Below are positions 47,695 through 64,000 of a DNA stretch of 64,000 nt, in pieces. Source of the DNA: Bolinopsis microptera (taxonomy: Eukaryota > Ctenophora > Tentaculata > Lobata > Bolinopsidae); contig NC_087079.1 in assembly GCF_026151205.1 (NCBI RefSeq), positions 16,176,945 through 16,240,944 on the forward strand. The letters are read 5' to 3'. The notes beneath the pieces are model-generated. The model did not search any database, was not told where the DNA came from, and saw nothing but the letters and a program-made list of their open reading frames with translations. Every line of letters starts with the position of its first letter. The first letter of the stretch is position 1. The position numbers and the translations under genes are program-made.

Positions 47695-49206
47695 GGCCAG
47701 AGGGGGGGGGGTAAGGGGTCAAAAAATTCTACCAAAATATTATTTTCTAAATCGATTTAATTTTTAATGACAAAAACATTGCCGCTATTCACATATTTGT
47801 AGCTGATTAACTTTATTTTATAATTGAGGTTAACCGATTTTCACAAAATTGACTATACAACATTGAGGTTAATAAAATTGAGGTTAATATTTTATTACAC
47901 GCCATAATTTTTTGTTATTTCGGTCAGCAAATGTAAACTCTAAATTTTAGGTTCATAATTGTCAGAAAAAGTAATATCCAAACGTGATTAAATGAGGTTA
48001 ACCTCGTCTTTTAGATATAGCGAGAATAGATCAAATGATAGAGTTATTATTTTCATCGTAAGTTTACGGTATACACATTTCTAAATAGATGACGTGTTGA
48101 TTGACTTTCTTTTATCTTGGGAAAATGAAAAAAATGAGGTTAACCAACACATTTTGGTACCGTAGGGAATATACATACGATTCTTACTTATGTAATGTAC
48201 CACAATATCGAAGTGAGGTATCTATTGGTATCACAATGCCTACAACTATAATCACGTGACAAAGGTGATTCGAACTGACCATATTTTAGTAGAAGATTTT
48301 ACCCGTAAATGGCTAAAAAATGAGGTTAACCTCTCATTTTTTGAATACCTGACTAATCAATTATATTTTAACCTCAAAAACTTAATCGTTATACTGTGCA
48401 AATGTTTTACTACATATATAATAACATATTGATAAACCAATCCCAGTGTTATATGGTCTAAAGCGAGGTTAACAACCAAATTTTAAGCAGTTAGTGTTTA
48501 CAGGAAGTCTTGGTTAACCTCATTTTTTACAATACAAGGAAATTAACTACTGAAAGTAGCTAAAATCATTTAGGGGACGGCCAGGTCTGATCAAGTAAAC
48601 GTTATTAAGTTTATAAAAAGTCCTAACTAACGAACTGTGATACATTCCAGTGAATATTCAAAATTTTGAAAACACTAAATTGCATCTATCTCAAAACACA
48701 TTTTTTGACCTTTCGATTCCTTAGTTGAGAAAACCAGCCACCCCCTGATATTGAGATTTGGTACAGTGGTTCCTTGGACAATTATCCTCATTTATTATGT
48801 GACCGATTTTTTTTATTTGACTCGGTTCTCGAATTATGAGGTTAACCAGCTAAATTTTCCGAATTTTTGACATGGTTAACCTCATAATTCAAGAACCGAG
48901 TCAAATAACAAAAATCGCTCACATAATAAATGAGGATAATTGTCTAAGGAACCACTGTACCAAACCTCAAGATCAGGGAGTGGCCAGTTTTCTCAACTAA
49001 GGAATCGAAAGGTCAAAAAAGTTACAGCCGTTTAAAGATCCAGTTCAACATGTAATTACAGGTAAACCTCAAAATTTAGCGCGCGATATCTCAGGAACGC
49101 AAGGTCAGATTTTGATCTGGTTTTTTTCTTCTTGTTCGTCTCCAGCAGCTATTATCAAATATGTGAAAACTAGAAAAGTGCCATTTACCCCCCCCCCCCT
49201 CTGGCC
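47695..49206. mobile_element. TTAA-flanked element, piggyBac/Kolobok type
   Basis: Bordered by TTAA (47691-47694 and 49207-49210), with perfect inverted ends GGCCAGAGGGGGGGGG and its reverse complement, each reaching a TTAC/GTAA. TTAA duplication is shared by piggyBac and Kolobok elements; the GG start favours the second, as inference. 1512 bp, no transposase. It contains about ten copies of GAGGTTAAC or its complement, some as the palindrome GAGGTTAACCTC, and a long hairpin at 48701-49020. Confidence 0.8.
48701..49020. repeat. Long hairpin, 148-bp arms
   Basis: The arm 48701-48848 begins TTTTTTGACCTTTCGATTCC and ends GAATTATGAGGTTAACCA. The arm 48873-49020 is its near-perfect reverse complement. 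The loop is 24 bases. A transcript crossing it would form a long double-stranded RNA. Confidence 0.85.
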
Positions 49207-49212
49207 TTAAAC

Positions 49213-51215
49213 AAGGATCTGAAACTACTAGGTTCCGTACAGACTCAACTCTGCACCCGTGTCAATATGTTCATTATATGCAAGCCTCTTGATTTATAAT
49301 CACCGAGTCTAGTAATTGTTTAAGAGAGTTCTCTGGCAGTTACGAAACTCGAGAGACTGTGGGATACTGAAGGGAAAGGAAGCAGTTCTAACGAGCTCTT
49401 CTCAAACACAAGGATATATTCTTGTGAACTCGGCTAGTATATATGAAACATTTGTCATGGAGTTGTAGAGGGAGTTATGTGCCTCGCCGGGCTAAAGTAG
49501 TGGATGACCTTGCTGTACGGCAAGTTAAACAAGGATCTGAAACTACTAGGTTCCGTACAGACTCAACTCTGCACCCGTGTCAATATGTTCATTATATGCA
49601 AGCCTCTTGATTTATATAATATACTCGCCCATTGTCACAATCATCGCACATCGGGCGGGACGGGGTTCTCAATTCTATTAACGGGTGACACTCGTAAAAT
49701 ATTTGTTTCAGGACCGTCGACAAGTCCAACTCGGCGAGCGTCCTGGTAGGTTATAAACCTACAACAATCCTATGACGATATGATATAGGTTCCGTACAGA
49801 CTCAACTCTGCACCCGTGTCAATATGTTCATTATATGCAAGCCTCTTGATTTATAGGGGCGTTTTACCATTTAGTGGACGGCGCTCAGCCTTTCACATTT
49901 CATGCTTTAACGGGTGATACTCTTGTAGCGCGATGCACTACTGGGTCGCGCGCGCATCAAATAATGCTTCTCGCAAGATGCACCACTGTGCCTCACCGAG
50001 CTGCGAACGATTGACATCGTGAATCAAGTGATACTCTTAAAATATCTGTTCCATATATTCCAGGACCATCGACGAGGCCAACTCTGCGCGCGTCCTGGTT
50101 GCTGGTAGGTTGTAAACCTACAATTCATGCTCAATTTGTTCGTGGACATAATCTAGCCCGGGGTCCTCGGATCAATGTCATGAATGTTAACGGGTGATAC
50201 TCGTAAAATAACTGTTCCATATATCTAATCCGTTCCAGGACCGTCGACGAGTCCAACTCGGCGCGCGTCCTGGTAGGTTGTAAACCTACAACTCGGATGA
50301 TGATTAATCACTCTACAGTTGACTGTCACGTGACTTTTTCAACCCATTCTCAAGCTGGTCCTGAACGGCTATTCCATATTAATTCGAAACCTCGTCATAC
50401 GTTGTATGACCCGCCGCACGAGTGCGCGGCTCCCCCTGTATCGTAGAAACTCTATAGTGAAACGACATTGGGGGCCACGACGTGATACAATCGAAACCCT
50501 AACCCTTTAATCTGATCCCAAACCTAACCCTAACTTAACGGGTGATACTCGTAAAATATTTGTTCCAATTCGGCGCGCGTCCTGGTTATAGGTTACAAAC
50601 ATACAAACCCTAACCCAATCCTTAACAAAAGCATATAATTATACTGAAACCCTAATGATGAATTAGATTTAGACTAACTTCCTTATACGGTCATATCACG
50701 TGATCGAGACAGTTTTTCGCCAATATTTCGTCAGGGGAGCATTTTAACCCTATGTCGTAGTTGTATGACCCACCTGTATCGTTCAAACTTCGCCCCTCTA
50801 TCGTTCAAACTTTCACTATAGTGAAACGACCGTGGGGGTCACGATGTGATACAACATACAATGTCGTAGGGGGTGATTCGGAATCAGCGTCCGAAAATAA
50901 ATCGCGGAATGAAGTTGGTCTCAAATCACAACTGCCGGGGGGCCCTTTTATATTAGAACAATCTCGAAAATCGACTGTAAAGTGATTTAGCACGCTCGGG
51001 GGTCCTCACTCCTCATATCAGGTAAGGGGCGTTACCGGGGGACGGCCCAGGCCATCAATACTACTAAATAACTACAGGATATGTTATGTGTGTTTGTTTG
51101 TAGGTTTATAACCTACCACTACCAGGACGCGCGACGAGTTCAGAGTTGCGGACTCGTCGACGGTCCTAATATTTGAAACAAATATTTTACGAGTATCACC
51201 CGTTAAGTGTTCGTT
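49213..51215. repeat. Cluster of family E, G, H and A repeats
   Basis: Family E at 49213-49300, 49528-49614 and 49789-49856 (ACTCAACTCTGCACCCGTGT). Family H at 49678-49765, 50023-50125, 50188-50292, 50535-50612 and, inverted, 51095-51210 (ACGGGTGATACTCGTAAAAT, CCGTCGACGAGTCCAACTCG, GTCCTGGTAGGTT). Family G at 49927-50030. Family A module one at 50393-50497 and 50757-50860, with the A module-two end inverted at 50867-50900. Interspersed CCCTAA units lie at 50495-50625. No gene is supported. Confidence 0.7.
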
Positions 51216-51420
51216 CGCGTGTAATTTCCGAGCGGCTTAATTGTTAATCAAGAAAACGGTCAGACTTAGAGTTATGGGACTGGTTTAGTGAAGTCAATTC
51301 CGATCAAAATAATTAATTCCGGGATTCGGGAATCCCGAGCAACGAAAATCCCGGGATTCTCGAAAATCGGGATTCCCGATACAACGTATGACAAGAATAA
51401 AAACTCTATTCACTAATCAC
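51216..51420. other. Upstream of the nucleoredoxin-like gene
   Basis: 51213-51300 resembles the 6222-6430 repeat. 51318-51382 has repeated CGGGATTC...GAATCCCG palindromes. It ends with an intron-like ACTATTCAG just before the first ATG. Confidence 0.5.
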
Positions 51421-51433
51421 TATTCAGGATGAC

Positions 51434-51976
51434 ATGAAAATGGTTACGGGTACACAAACTACACACGTCCTATTTGCCGAGTCAGAGAAATTCTACTTTC
51501 TCGGTCAGTCCGGACAACAAGTCAGCCCAGACGCGCTGCTCGGCAAAGTTATTTGTTTGCTGTACGGTGCCGCTTGGTCCCCACCCTTCTTGGAGTTCTT
51601 ATCTCTCTTCAAACGATTCTACTCTGAGCTAGAGTCAGACCACGCCCCGCTGCAAGTTATCTACGTGAGTTTTGACAGAACTAGAGAGGAAATGAGGGAG
51701 CTGGCGAGTCATTTCCCGACCTCTTGGGTGTCATTACCCCATTCGAGCAGTCTCATAAACTACTTAAAGTTAAAGCACAGTGTGGTGGTAATACCCAGAT
51801 TGGTGGTTGTGAAAGATAACGGAGAACTCATCACAGATAAAGGGGTGAGAGATGTCAGGAAGAGGGTCAAACGGTGCTTCACGAGCTGGTACAACGCAGC
51901 TAAACTAATCCCAGTCAGCCAGGGGACTGAAACAAACCCAGTAAACCAAGGAGCTGCACTGAACCCAAATAGCTAG
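51434..51976 (+). CDS. Nucleoredoxin/tryparedoxin-like protein without CxxC
   Basis: 180 residues in one exon. The thioredoxin-like core runs from about residue 34 (LLGKVICLLYGAAWSPPFLE) through LQVIYVSFDRTREEMRELA to VVVIPRLVVVKDNGELITDK. The WCPPC active site of the family is replaced by WSPPF (48-52), so both catalytic cysteines are gone; the cis-proline (Pro121) is kept. The rest fits nucleoredoxin-like NXNL or tryparedoxin proteins. Redox catalysis is therefore unlikely, and a structural or binding role is inferred. The tail has a duplicated PVSQGTETN / PVNQGAALN motif. A 3' splice site lies immediately before the ATG with the frame open through it, so an upstream coding exon may be missing and 51434 may not be the true start. 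Confidence 0.75.
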   Translation: MKMVTGTQTTHVLFAESEKFYFLGQSGQQVSPDALLGKVICLLYGAAWSPPFLEFLSLFKRFYSELESDHAPLQVIYVSFDRTREEMRELASHFPTSWVSLPHSSSLINYLKLKHSVVVIPRLVVVKDNGELITDKGVRDVRKRVKRCFTSWYNAAKLIPVSQGTETNPVNQGAALNPNS

Positions 51977-53807
51977 GGAACTGAAAAAAAAAACTCAGCC
52001 AGAAATGAAAGGAATACATACGTTGAGGTCAATCCAGAAATGAAATGATTTCAGTTATCGACCCAGGATTAGCTAGTATTTTAATTCGGCAGTTTCCTCC
52101 GATGAAGATTGAAGAATCAGTTACTGTTGTCAACAAGTTTAACATTGGATCTATGCTGGGTGCTGGCTACAAATTTGTGGCATTTAGGGCCATGCAGCTG
52201 GCTGACGCCGAGTAGGGTGTTTTGGCCGTTCTAACTTAAGACTTTTAAGAATTAAAGCAGCCGTATTGATCTTCCAAACCTACAACTTTCAAGGGCTAGA
52301 ATTCGCTGTATTTTGCCGTTAAAACACAACTTGTACTGTTTAACTTCATGATTGGGCCGTAATTCAAAAGCAAATTGGCAAGAAGTGGTGCTCACGGTCT
52401 CACTTAACGTCACGCTCAGTTAAGAGCGACCATGGTCTTAAGCGACAGACAGCCTGCAGGGATATGATCCGAATACGAAATATCCTTGTGTTCGGCATTT
52501 AATAGCCCTAATTGGTTACTTCGTATATAGAAAAACAAAGGCATGTAGTACTTTAGTTGGCAAAAACTGCTAGGGTTGATAGTTGGAATTTCTTAATGTA
52601 CAATTTTCAACATTCGTACCGGTTTAGTAAATCAAAACGTATTTACTGGTAATATTTTCACACAAATCAATATAACAAAACAAACAACTCATCCATAAGA
52701 TGTAGCCTCTAAAATCATTACTAAAATAGTGTCTCCATGGTTACGGTGTGCAGGCGTTGTCAAGGTCGCATATCTAGGTAGTCCCATTTAAATATGTACC
52801 ATGTGACAGTTTTCAAGCTTGATCAACTAAAACATTTCCCTAGTGAAGCTGTGCAGGATAATGATTTTCAGTCTGAACGGCAAAACCACTAACATGGAAA
52901 ATGAATTTGATGTAATTTCCATGAAAATGTCACGAAATACTTGTACAACGTTCAATATCTTTCAAATCTCGAAACTTTGAGTTTATCCAATTTCTTTTCT
53001 CATATCGAATGATTCGGAATAATGAAGGATCAAGTTCTAACTCAAGTTCTAACTCTCTATTGTCGAATGTCCGTTTTAATCTCAGTTTATCCATGGCCGG
53101 GCCAACAAGTTTGCCACCAGCTGATATCAGCTTAAAGAAAAAGTTATCCTGCACTAACTATGGGAAACCTAACAATAATTTTGATGAAAATAAAACTTAC
53201 GTTACAATAATAATCTACTGATCCCAGTTTTATTTAAAATGAGACATGCGCATATAAAGTTCCAACTCAACTGGTTACCATGGCAACTGTGGTAACTGAG
53301 GCATGCGAATATCATTAAAAAGTTCCCATTTTAGATTACTCAACAAAAGTAGCACTATCATACGGGGGAAGTCCCCCAGCCTCAATACTATTTTAACTGA
53401 GGGTACAAGAAGATATTATCCATGGTAACCCTTACTGCGTGTCACAACTCACTGTATTTAGCTGCCGCGCAAGGAAACAAATTCTTACATCTTGCCCACA
53501 ATTCTCTGAATTAAAAAGACAAATCAATTTATAAAGAGTCAATTTTATATTTTACACATTTGGGCCTCTTTGGATAGATATTAGCCCAGTTTAAAATAAA
53601 ACAAAACCGCACTAAGATGTTGTCAATATCATGACAACACTATCCATGGTAGCCGTGGTGATCACCGAGGGGAGGTGGCCAGTATTCCACCATTTAACTG
53701 GTCAACTAGGCTCCGAGTTCCTGTCATGATGTACAGTTTCCATGGCAACGGGCACCATCTTCAGGGTAACGTGCTCCATTTCCATGGCAAGTGGTACCGG
53801 ACACTCT
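51977..53807. other. Intergenic
   Basis: 52235-52430 is a degraded family B copy in reverse orientation (TTTTGCCGTTAAA, TCATGATTGGGCCGTAATTC, CAAGAAGTGGTGCTCACGGT). Short frames at 52930-53221 and 53675-54050 show no motif; the latter overlap the last Rab7 exon on the other strand. The Rab7 3' untranslated region should lie just below 53808. Confidence 0.5.
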
Positions 53808-60011
<6,204 letters not shown>

Positions 60012-62216
60012 CACTATATAACATGATCAAATTAAGATATTGGCTCACACAATTTGTATGTAATTACTTGATTATAAGCCATTTAATAGGTTTTGAAAAG
60101 TTGACAATTGGAGAATGTCTATAATTCAGATATTGTAAAGTAGTGACTGGTAAATTTTCGATGTGAAAGATCTACAGTTAGAGATAAGTCAATTTATCTT
60201 TTGCATCCGAAAATAAGTCATTAATTTGACCCTTGAACCTGCAATGGTTCCAGTGGTCACTTACAGCACTGTAAGGTCTGTAAGGCCGTGCAAAACAGGA
60301 CTCTGCAGCATGGAGAGGTGAAATAACATGACTTTCCGGTGGCAACAGGTAAACATTTTCATATTTCCAACTAATACATTCATCAATAATCTGCCATCTG
60401 TTGGAAGATGTGGAGGAAACTGAATCGAACGATATGATTCTGCAGCTGTGCCTGCTATTTTACTCAGATCTTAATAAAGCAGCCAAACATGCACCTTCGG
60501 TAGAGTATTTTCATTATAATAACTCTGTCCTGTCAGATGAGATTGTCATTTTGACCTTCGCAGGTAGAAGAAAACAAAAATTTCAAGAAAACAACAATTT
60601 TATTTAGTATCAATTAAAGCAAACAAAAATATATTTTATATATAACTAGCAGGACCTTTATACCAGATATCTTAGGGGACTTGGAGTAGCAAGAGAGTGG
60701 CTAGAAAATATATACCTAATACAAAAATACGTCAAAAAGAATTTTTGATACAGGATCGAAGATAGAAACCAATTGGGCCCCATTAATATCATATTGTTTT
60801 TATGTTATTATTAGGCATTCATTATTGCATCTAAATTATTTCACTTGCATTAGGTTTAGAAATTTATTCTCTGGTTAACAGATTTCAAATGTTTAATTAA
60901 TTTGTAGTATGACAGTATATATAAGAAGTTATTTAATTTTGCTTGGGCTGTTGTGTTGACTGTTGGGGTTTAGTGGTGGTATGGAATTTGAATTTTATAT
61001 AAATTTACACTATGAGGTTGGGGCATTTTGCATAGTAAATATGGTTACTACTCCTATATATCATATTATTTGATTGGTATTCGATTTCTGATTATTTCCC
61101 TAGGAATATGATTATTATATCTCAATTTGGCTTTAGGTAGGGTGCCCCGCTAAAAGAACTGGATTCTTCCAGGAAGCATCCCGTGCACAGAGCTTGGTCT
61201 ACATATATATTAAATTATTAACCATTCATTCTGTATGTGCACGAAAAATTTATTTCAATGTTTGACCTCCCAGGGCATGTGCAGATTTGGTGAAAAAAGT
61301 CGCATAGTAACAGTGTTGCACAGTACATGCAAGTGCAATATGCATAGATTATTGGAATAACATTATCATCAGTTTTGGTTGTCAAATTTGCAAATGTGTT
61401 TAAACAGTGTTACATTTCATTGGCTGTATCATAGGCCAGGATGGATATTTCTTGATGCAATGACTTTCAAAGAACACTCCCTGTGATCACGGGCATCCTA
61501 TTTATATGTATAAAATTAGCTGTATTTCTTTCGTAAATTGGAAAATGTTTCATTTCCATCGTAAAAGTCCTGTAATTTCGTGTTCCCACGCTGTTCAAGA
61601 AAACAAAAAATTCAAGAAAACAACAAATTTTTATTTAAATCAATTATAGCAACAATTTGAAAAACTTTAAAGTTCTTCTATTACCATGGAATATACTACG
61701 GGTATGGTGACTTGGGCTATTGAGTTGTTGAGTAGATTAAGATTAGTAAACCTGCACTTGCATTGTATTTATAAAAACTAGAAATTAGGCTTCACGGTAA
61801 AATGGAGAAGCAGGCTGATCTTGTTCAGAACGGCGCCGCCGTGGAGTCTCATGCCGTAGAGTCTCATGCTATAGTCTGGACCCTAGCACAACATGGCCCC
61901 TCAATGTAGGCAAATAAAAGACCTATCTGATCAACAGTTTTCTTCAAATAAATGTTTTTTGACTACTGTGAAATAATTACTAAGAGAGAAAATTACTAAA
62001 ACTAAACAGTAGAGATAAATACTAGTGTACACAATAACATGTCAAATAGAGAATACATGCATCCTCCTTGATTGTTTGTGAGCCCAGATGTGGCTAAACT
62101 TTATATTCTCCGATAACACTGACATGAACGGTTCAATCTTTGGCAGGAACTAGGAATAATTAAACCATTGCATAGAAGAAAAATCAACAATAAACTAATA
62201 TTACAGGTTAGATGTT
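60012..62216. other. Upstream of Rab7; no further gene recognised
   Basis: The region near 60012-60200 is the likely Rab7 promoter side. A repeat containing CAAGAAAACAACAA followed by TTTTATTTA occurs at 60580-60610 and 61610-61640. The frame at 60401-60607 starts at TTG and has no recognised domain. Confidence 0.4.
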
Positions 62217-62339
62217 TACCTGAGTTCTATATCTTTCGATAGCAACTCCATCTATCAATCTGATTAGCAAGTCATTCTGTATTCCACCAGTACTTGTGAT
62301 CCTGGTTGCAGCTTTCAACATGTTTTATGGGCCCAACAC

Positions 62340-62897
62340 TCAGCTTTCACAGTTTATGACTTCTGGCCTCCTTGCGATGTCGTAGCAGGTAGACCATTTC
62401 TTGTTGTCGCGGGCTAACCAGATTGTATAGGAACATCGAAGAGCGACCAAAGCAGCCTCATTCAGGGCTTTATTCTTCGTTCTCTTCGCCAATCCAAAGT
62501 AGTTAAATAGAGCTGGTACAGTATGGTGCCAGAAGCCCCTACACCCAATCTCTACCGTAAAGAGCAGAGCTTTCCAACCGCACCCGTCGATGCCAGGAAT
62601 CAGCTCTCTGTTGTAGCGTGCTTCTTTACGTGCTACTTGGTCACTGAAGTTACTCTCGTCACCACAAGTCAGTTCAATCAGAACTACTTCTCTCAAACTA
62701 TCTGACCATACTACAATGTCGGGTCTCTCCGCTGTGCTGTAGATGTGCTGTGGGAACTGGGCAGGTAGTGTATCCTCGTCCCATATCAGCTTCCAGTCTT
62801 TCGCTCTCTCAAAGGGCCTCTCCTTCCTCAACTTTGGCTTTGGGTGTTCATACTTCCCATCCTTCGACTTGAACCGTCCTGTAAGTTTGCAAGGCAT
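62340..62897 (-). pseudogene. Retroelement nuclease-like C-terminal fragment
   Basis: A 185-residue frame: TLPAQFPQHIYSTAERPDIV, VVLIELTCGDESNFSDQVAR, KEARYNRELIPGIDGCGWKA, LLFTVEIGCRGFW and ALNEAALVALRCSYTIWLAR. RPDIV.W......V.LIELT.P.E......A..RK..RY..L......GW.......VEVGCRGF is a conserved block found at the C-terminus of reverse-transcriptase proteins in cnidarians, fish and molluscs, resembling a PD-(D/E)xK nuclease fold. No reverse transcriptase lies upstream within the next kilobase, so this is a 5'-truncated copy, though its frame is intact. A host gene is unlikely. Confidence 0.65.
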
Positions 62898-64000
62898 GTG
62901 GAATAAGTGGGTCTAGATGCTCGACAATATCATTAACTTCCTGCATGCTCGCAATTATTCAGGACAAAATACGCCTATACTACAAAAATCATAGAAGTTG
63001 GTTCAAAAGACCAATAATAATAGAATTCTATTGATAATATTTAAAGGAATCTTTCCTTGATTTTTCAGTAAGGCAGATGCATAATGAATTTAAACTTATC
63101 CAGTATCAGTTAAATCCGATATCATACATACTCAGATTTGTAAATCTGAGTAAAATGTTAACCATGTAATTTCTAACTACTGTATATAGACATATTTATC
63201 TCAAATGCACTGTACACACAGGATATTAAATGTTAAATGTATAAAGCTACTTTGCATAGTTTAAGATAGTGAGAAATTACCTATACAATTTTACTAAATT
63301 TTAAATGATGATGTGATGTCATAAATTTTACTTTACTTATATTTTACTTTACTTTAATGTTATAATATATGTTCACCGATTAACCAGTAACCATTTAACG
63401 AGTGATACTTGTAAAACATTCCAAGACCGTCGACAAGTCCGTCGAGTTCAACCCGGCGCGCGTTTTGGTAGGTTATAAACCTACAACTAGCTTATAGTTA
63501 GACTCATGCTACACAAAAATAAACTATAATTTAAATCCCAGGCCGTCCCATTATACTTCAACTAATCAGATAATATTATTAATTCGTGGCTCGCAACTTA
63601 ACACGTGATATTTGTAAAATATTTGTTCCAAATATTAAACGTCGACGAGTCAAACATTGCTACACGTTGTATACCTCTCGTGCACGCGAAGCGTGCACGC
63701 CGGCCGGCCGGCCGCGCGCGCGCTCAAAAGGGGTTACAGCGTGTGTCAAGTCAAACACGGCGCGCGCGTCTTGATAAGTTTAAAACGCTGCACGCACGAC
63801 TTGCCCTGCATCTAATCAGATTGCAATACTTTTTTAGTGCGTGTCGTTTAGCGTCACTAAAAACTTTTCAGATACTTTAGCGCTCAGGCATTCATGGGCC
63901 GGATATGAGCAAACAAAGAAGCGCGCTTCTATACTGGTTTCTATTATATATTATTGATTATGTATTGGTATAATTATATTTAATAACTATATACTAGATT
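62898..64000. repeat. Repeat-rich end of window
   Basis: Family H copies lie at 63395-63487 and, interrupted, at 63600-63660 plus 63735-63790. Between the latter is a GC-rich module: CGTGCACGCGAAGCGTGCAC, then GCCGGCC repeats and a CGCGCGCGCG run (63678-63723), related to the hairpin at 10487-10505. No gene is supported; the overlapping frames at 63586-63880 are repeat-derived. Confidence 0.6.

Noticed and set aside
60401-60607. 68-residue frame upstream of Rab7
   Set aside because: Begins at TTG, not ATG; no recognised domain; its end overlaps a dispersed repeat.
62217-62318. Minus-strand frame MLKAATRITSTGGIQNDLLI ending at a CAG|GTAAAC donor
   Set aside because: Looks like a possible exon, but no partner exon was found downstream and it directly follows the retroelement fragment; left uncalled.

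Overview
This is nuclear DNA from an animal, most likely an invertebrate. The evidence is spliced genes with GT-AG introns (Rab7, an SR-type RRM protein), an internal (TTAGGG)n array, and many families of animal-type transposable elements. Transposon-linked proteins of the kind seen here (HIRAN-like, CR1/L2-like LINE, nuclease-like retroelement tails) are common in sponges, cnidarians and lophotrochozoans, but the sequence does not let me name a phylum or species. Base composition is AT-rich, and coding DNA is only a few percent of the window.

Layout. 1-2.8 kb: a tandem duplication carrying two related small secreted-protein genes on the minus strand; the first copy is frameshifted. 2.9-12.4 kb: a repeat field with no host gene, including a TA-flanked DNA element with a decayed HIRAN-like gene, several dispersed families (called A, B and C here), a 360-bp GA microsatellite and a fold-back element. 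12.4-20.9 kb: a candidate 8.5-kb DNA transposon (element D) inserted into a B repeat and itself hit by LINE pieces and by a TTAGGG-carrying element. 21-25.8 kb: a LINE fragment and a 79-bp satellite lying inside a larger inverted-repeat element. 26.4-28.5 kb: a spliced, transposon-like gene of an uncharacterised family on the minus strand. 29.8-30.9 kb: a decayed retroelement tail. 31.8-34.2 kb: a four-exon RRM/SR gene on the plus strand. 35.8-36.6 kb: a second TTAGGG-carrying element. 38.1-39.1 kb: a 20-bp minisatellite. 40.1-40.7 kb: an SRSF10/12-like gene with no intron in its coding region. 41-51.2 kb: tandem repeats, a hAT-type MITE, a 326-bp satellite present in both orientations, a TTAA-flanked element with a 148-bp-arm hairpin, and a cluster of dispersed repeats. 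51.4-52.0 kb: a nucleoredoxin-like gene lacking the active-site cysteines. 53.8-60.0 kb: a complete six-exon Rab7 gene on the minus strand. 60-64 kb: intergenic DNA with a second retroelement nuclease-like fragment and more repeats.

The host genes do not form a pathway. Rab7 acts in late endosome and lysosome traffic, the two RRM/SR genes act in pre-mRNA splicing, and the rest are secreted or uncharacterised. The most unusual signal is a pair of transposon-like elements (14841-15542 and 35771-36561) that carry arrays of the telomere hexamer. Each has its own 8-bp target-site duplication, so internal telomere-like sequence appears to have been spread here by transposition. Names such as family A-H are labels for this report only. 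Assignments rest on reading the sequence; no database search was run.
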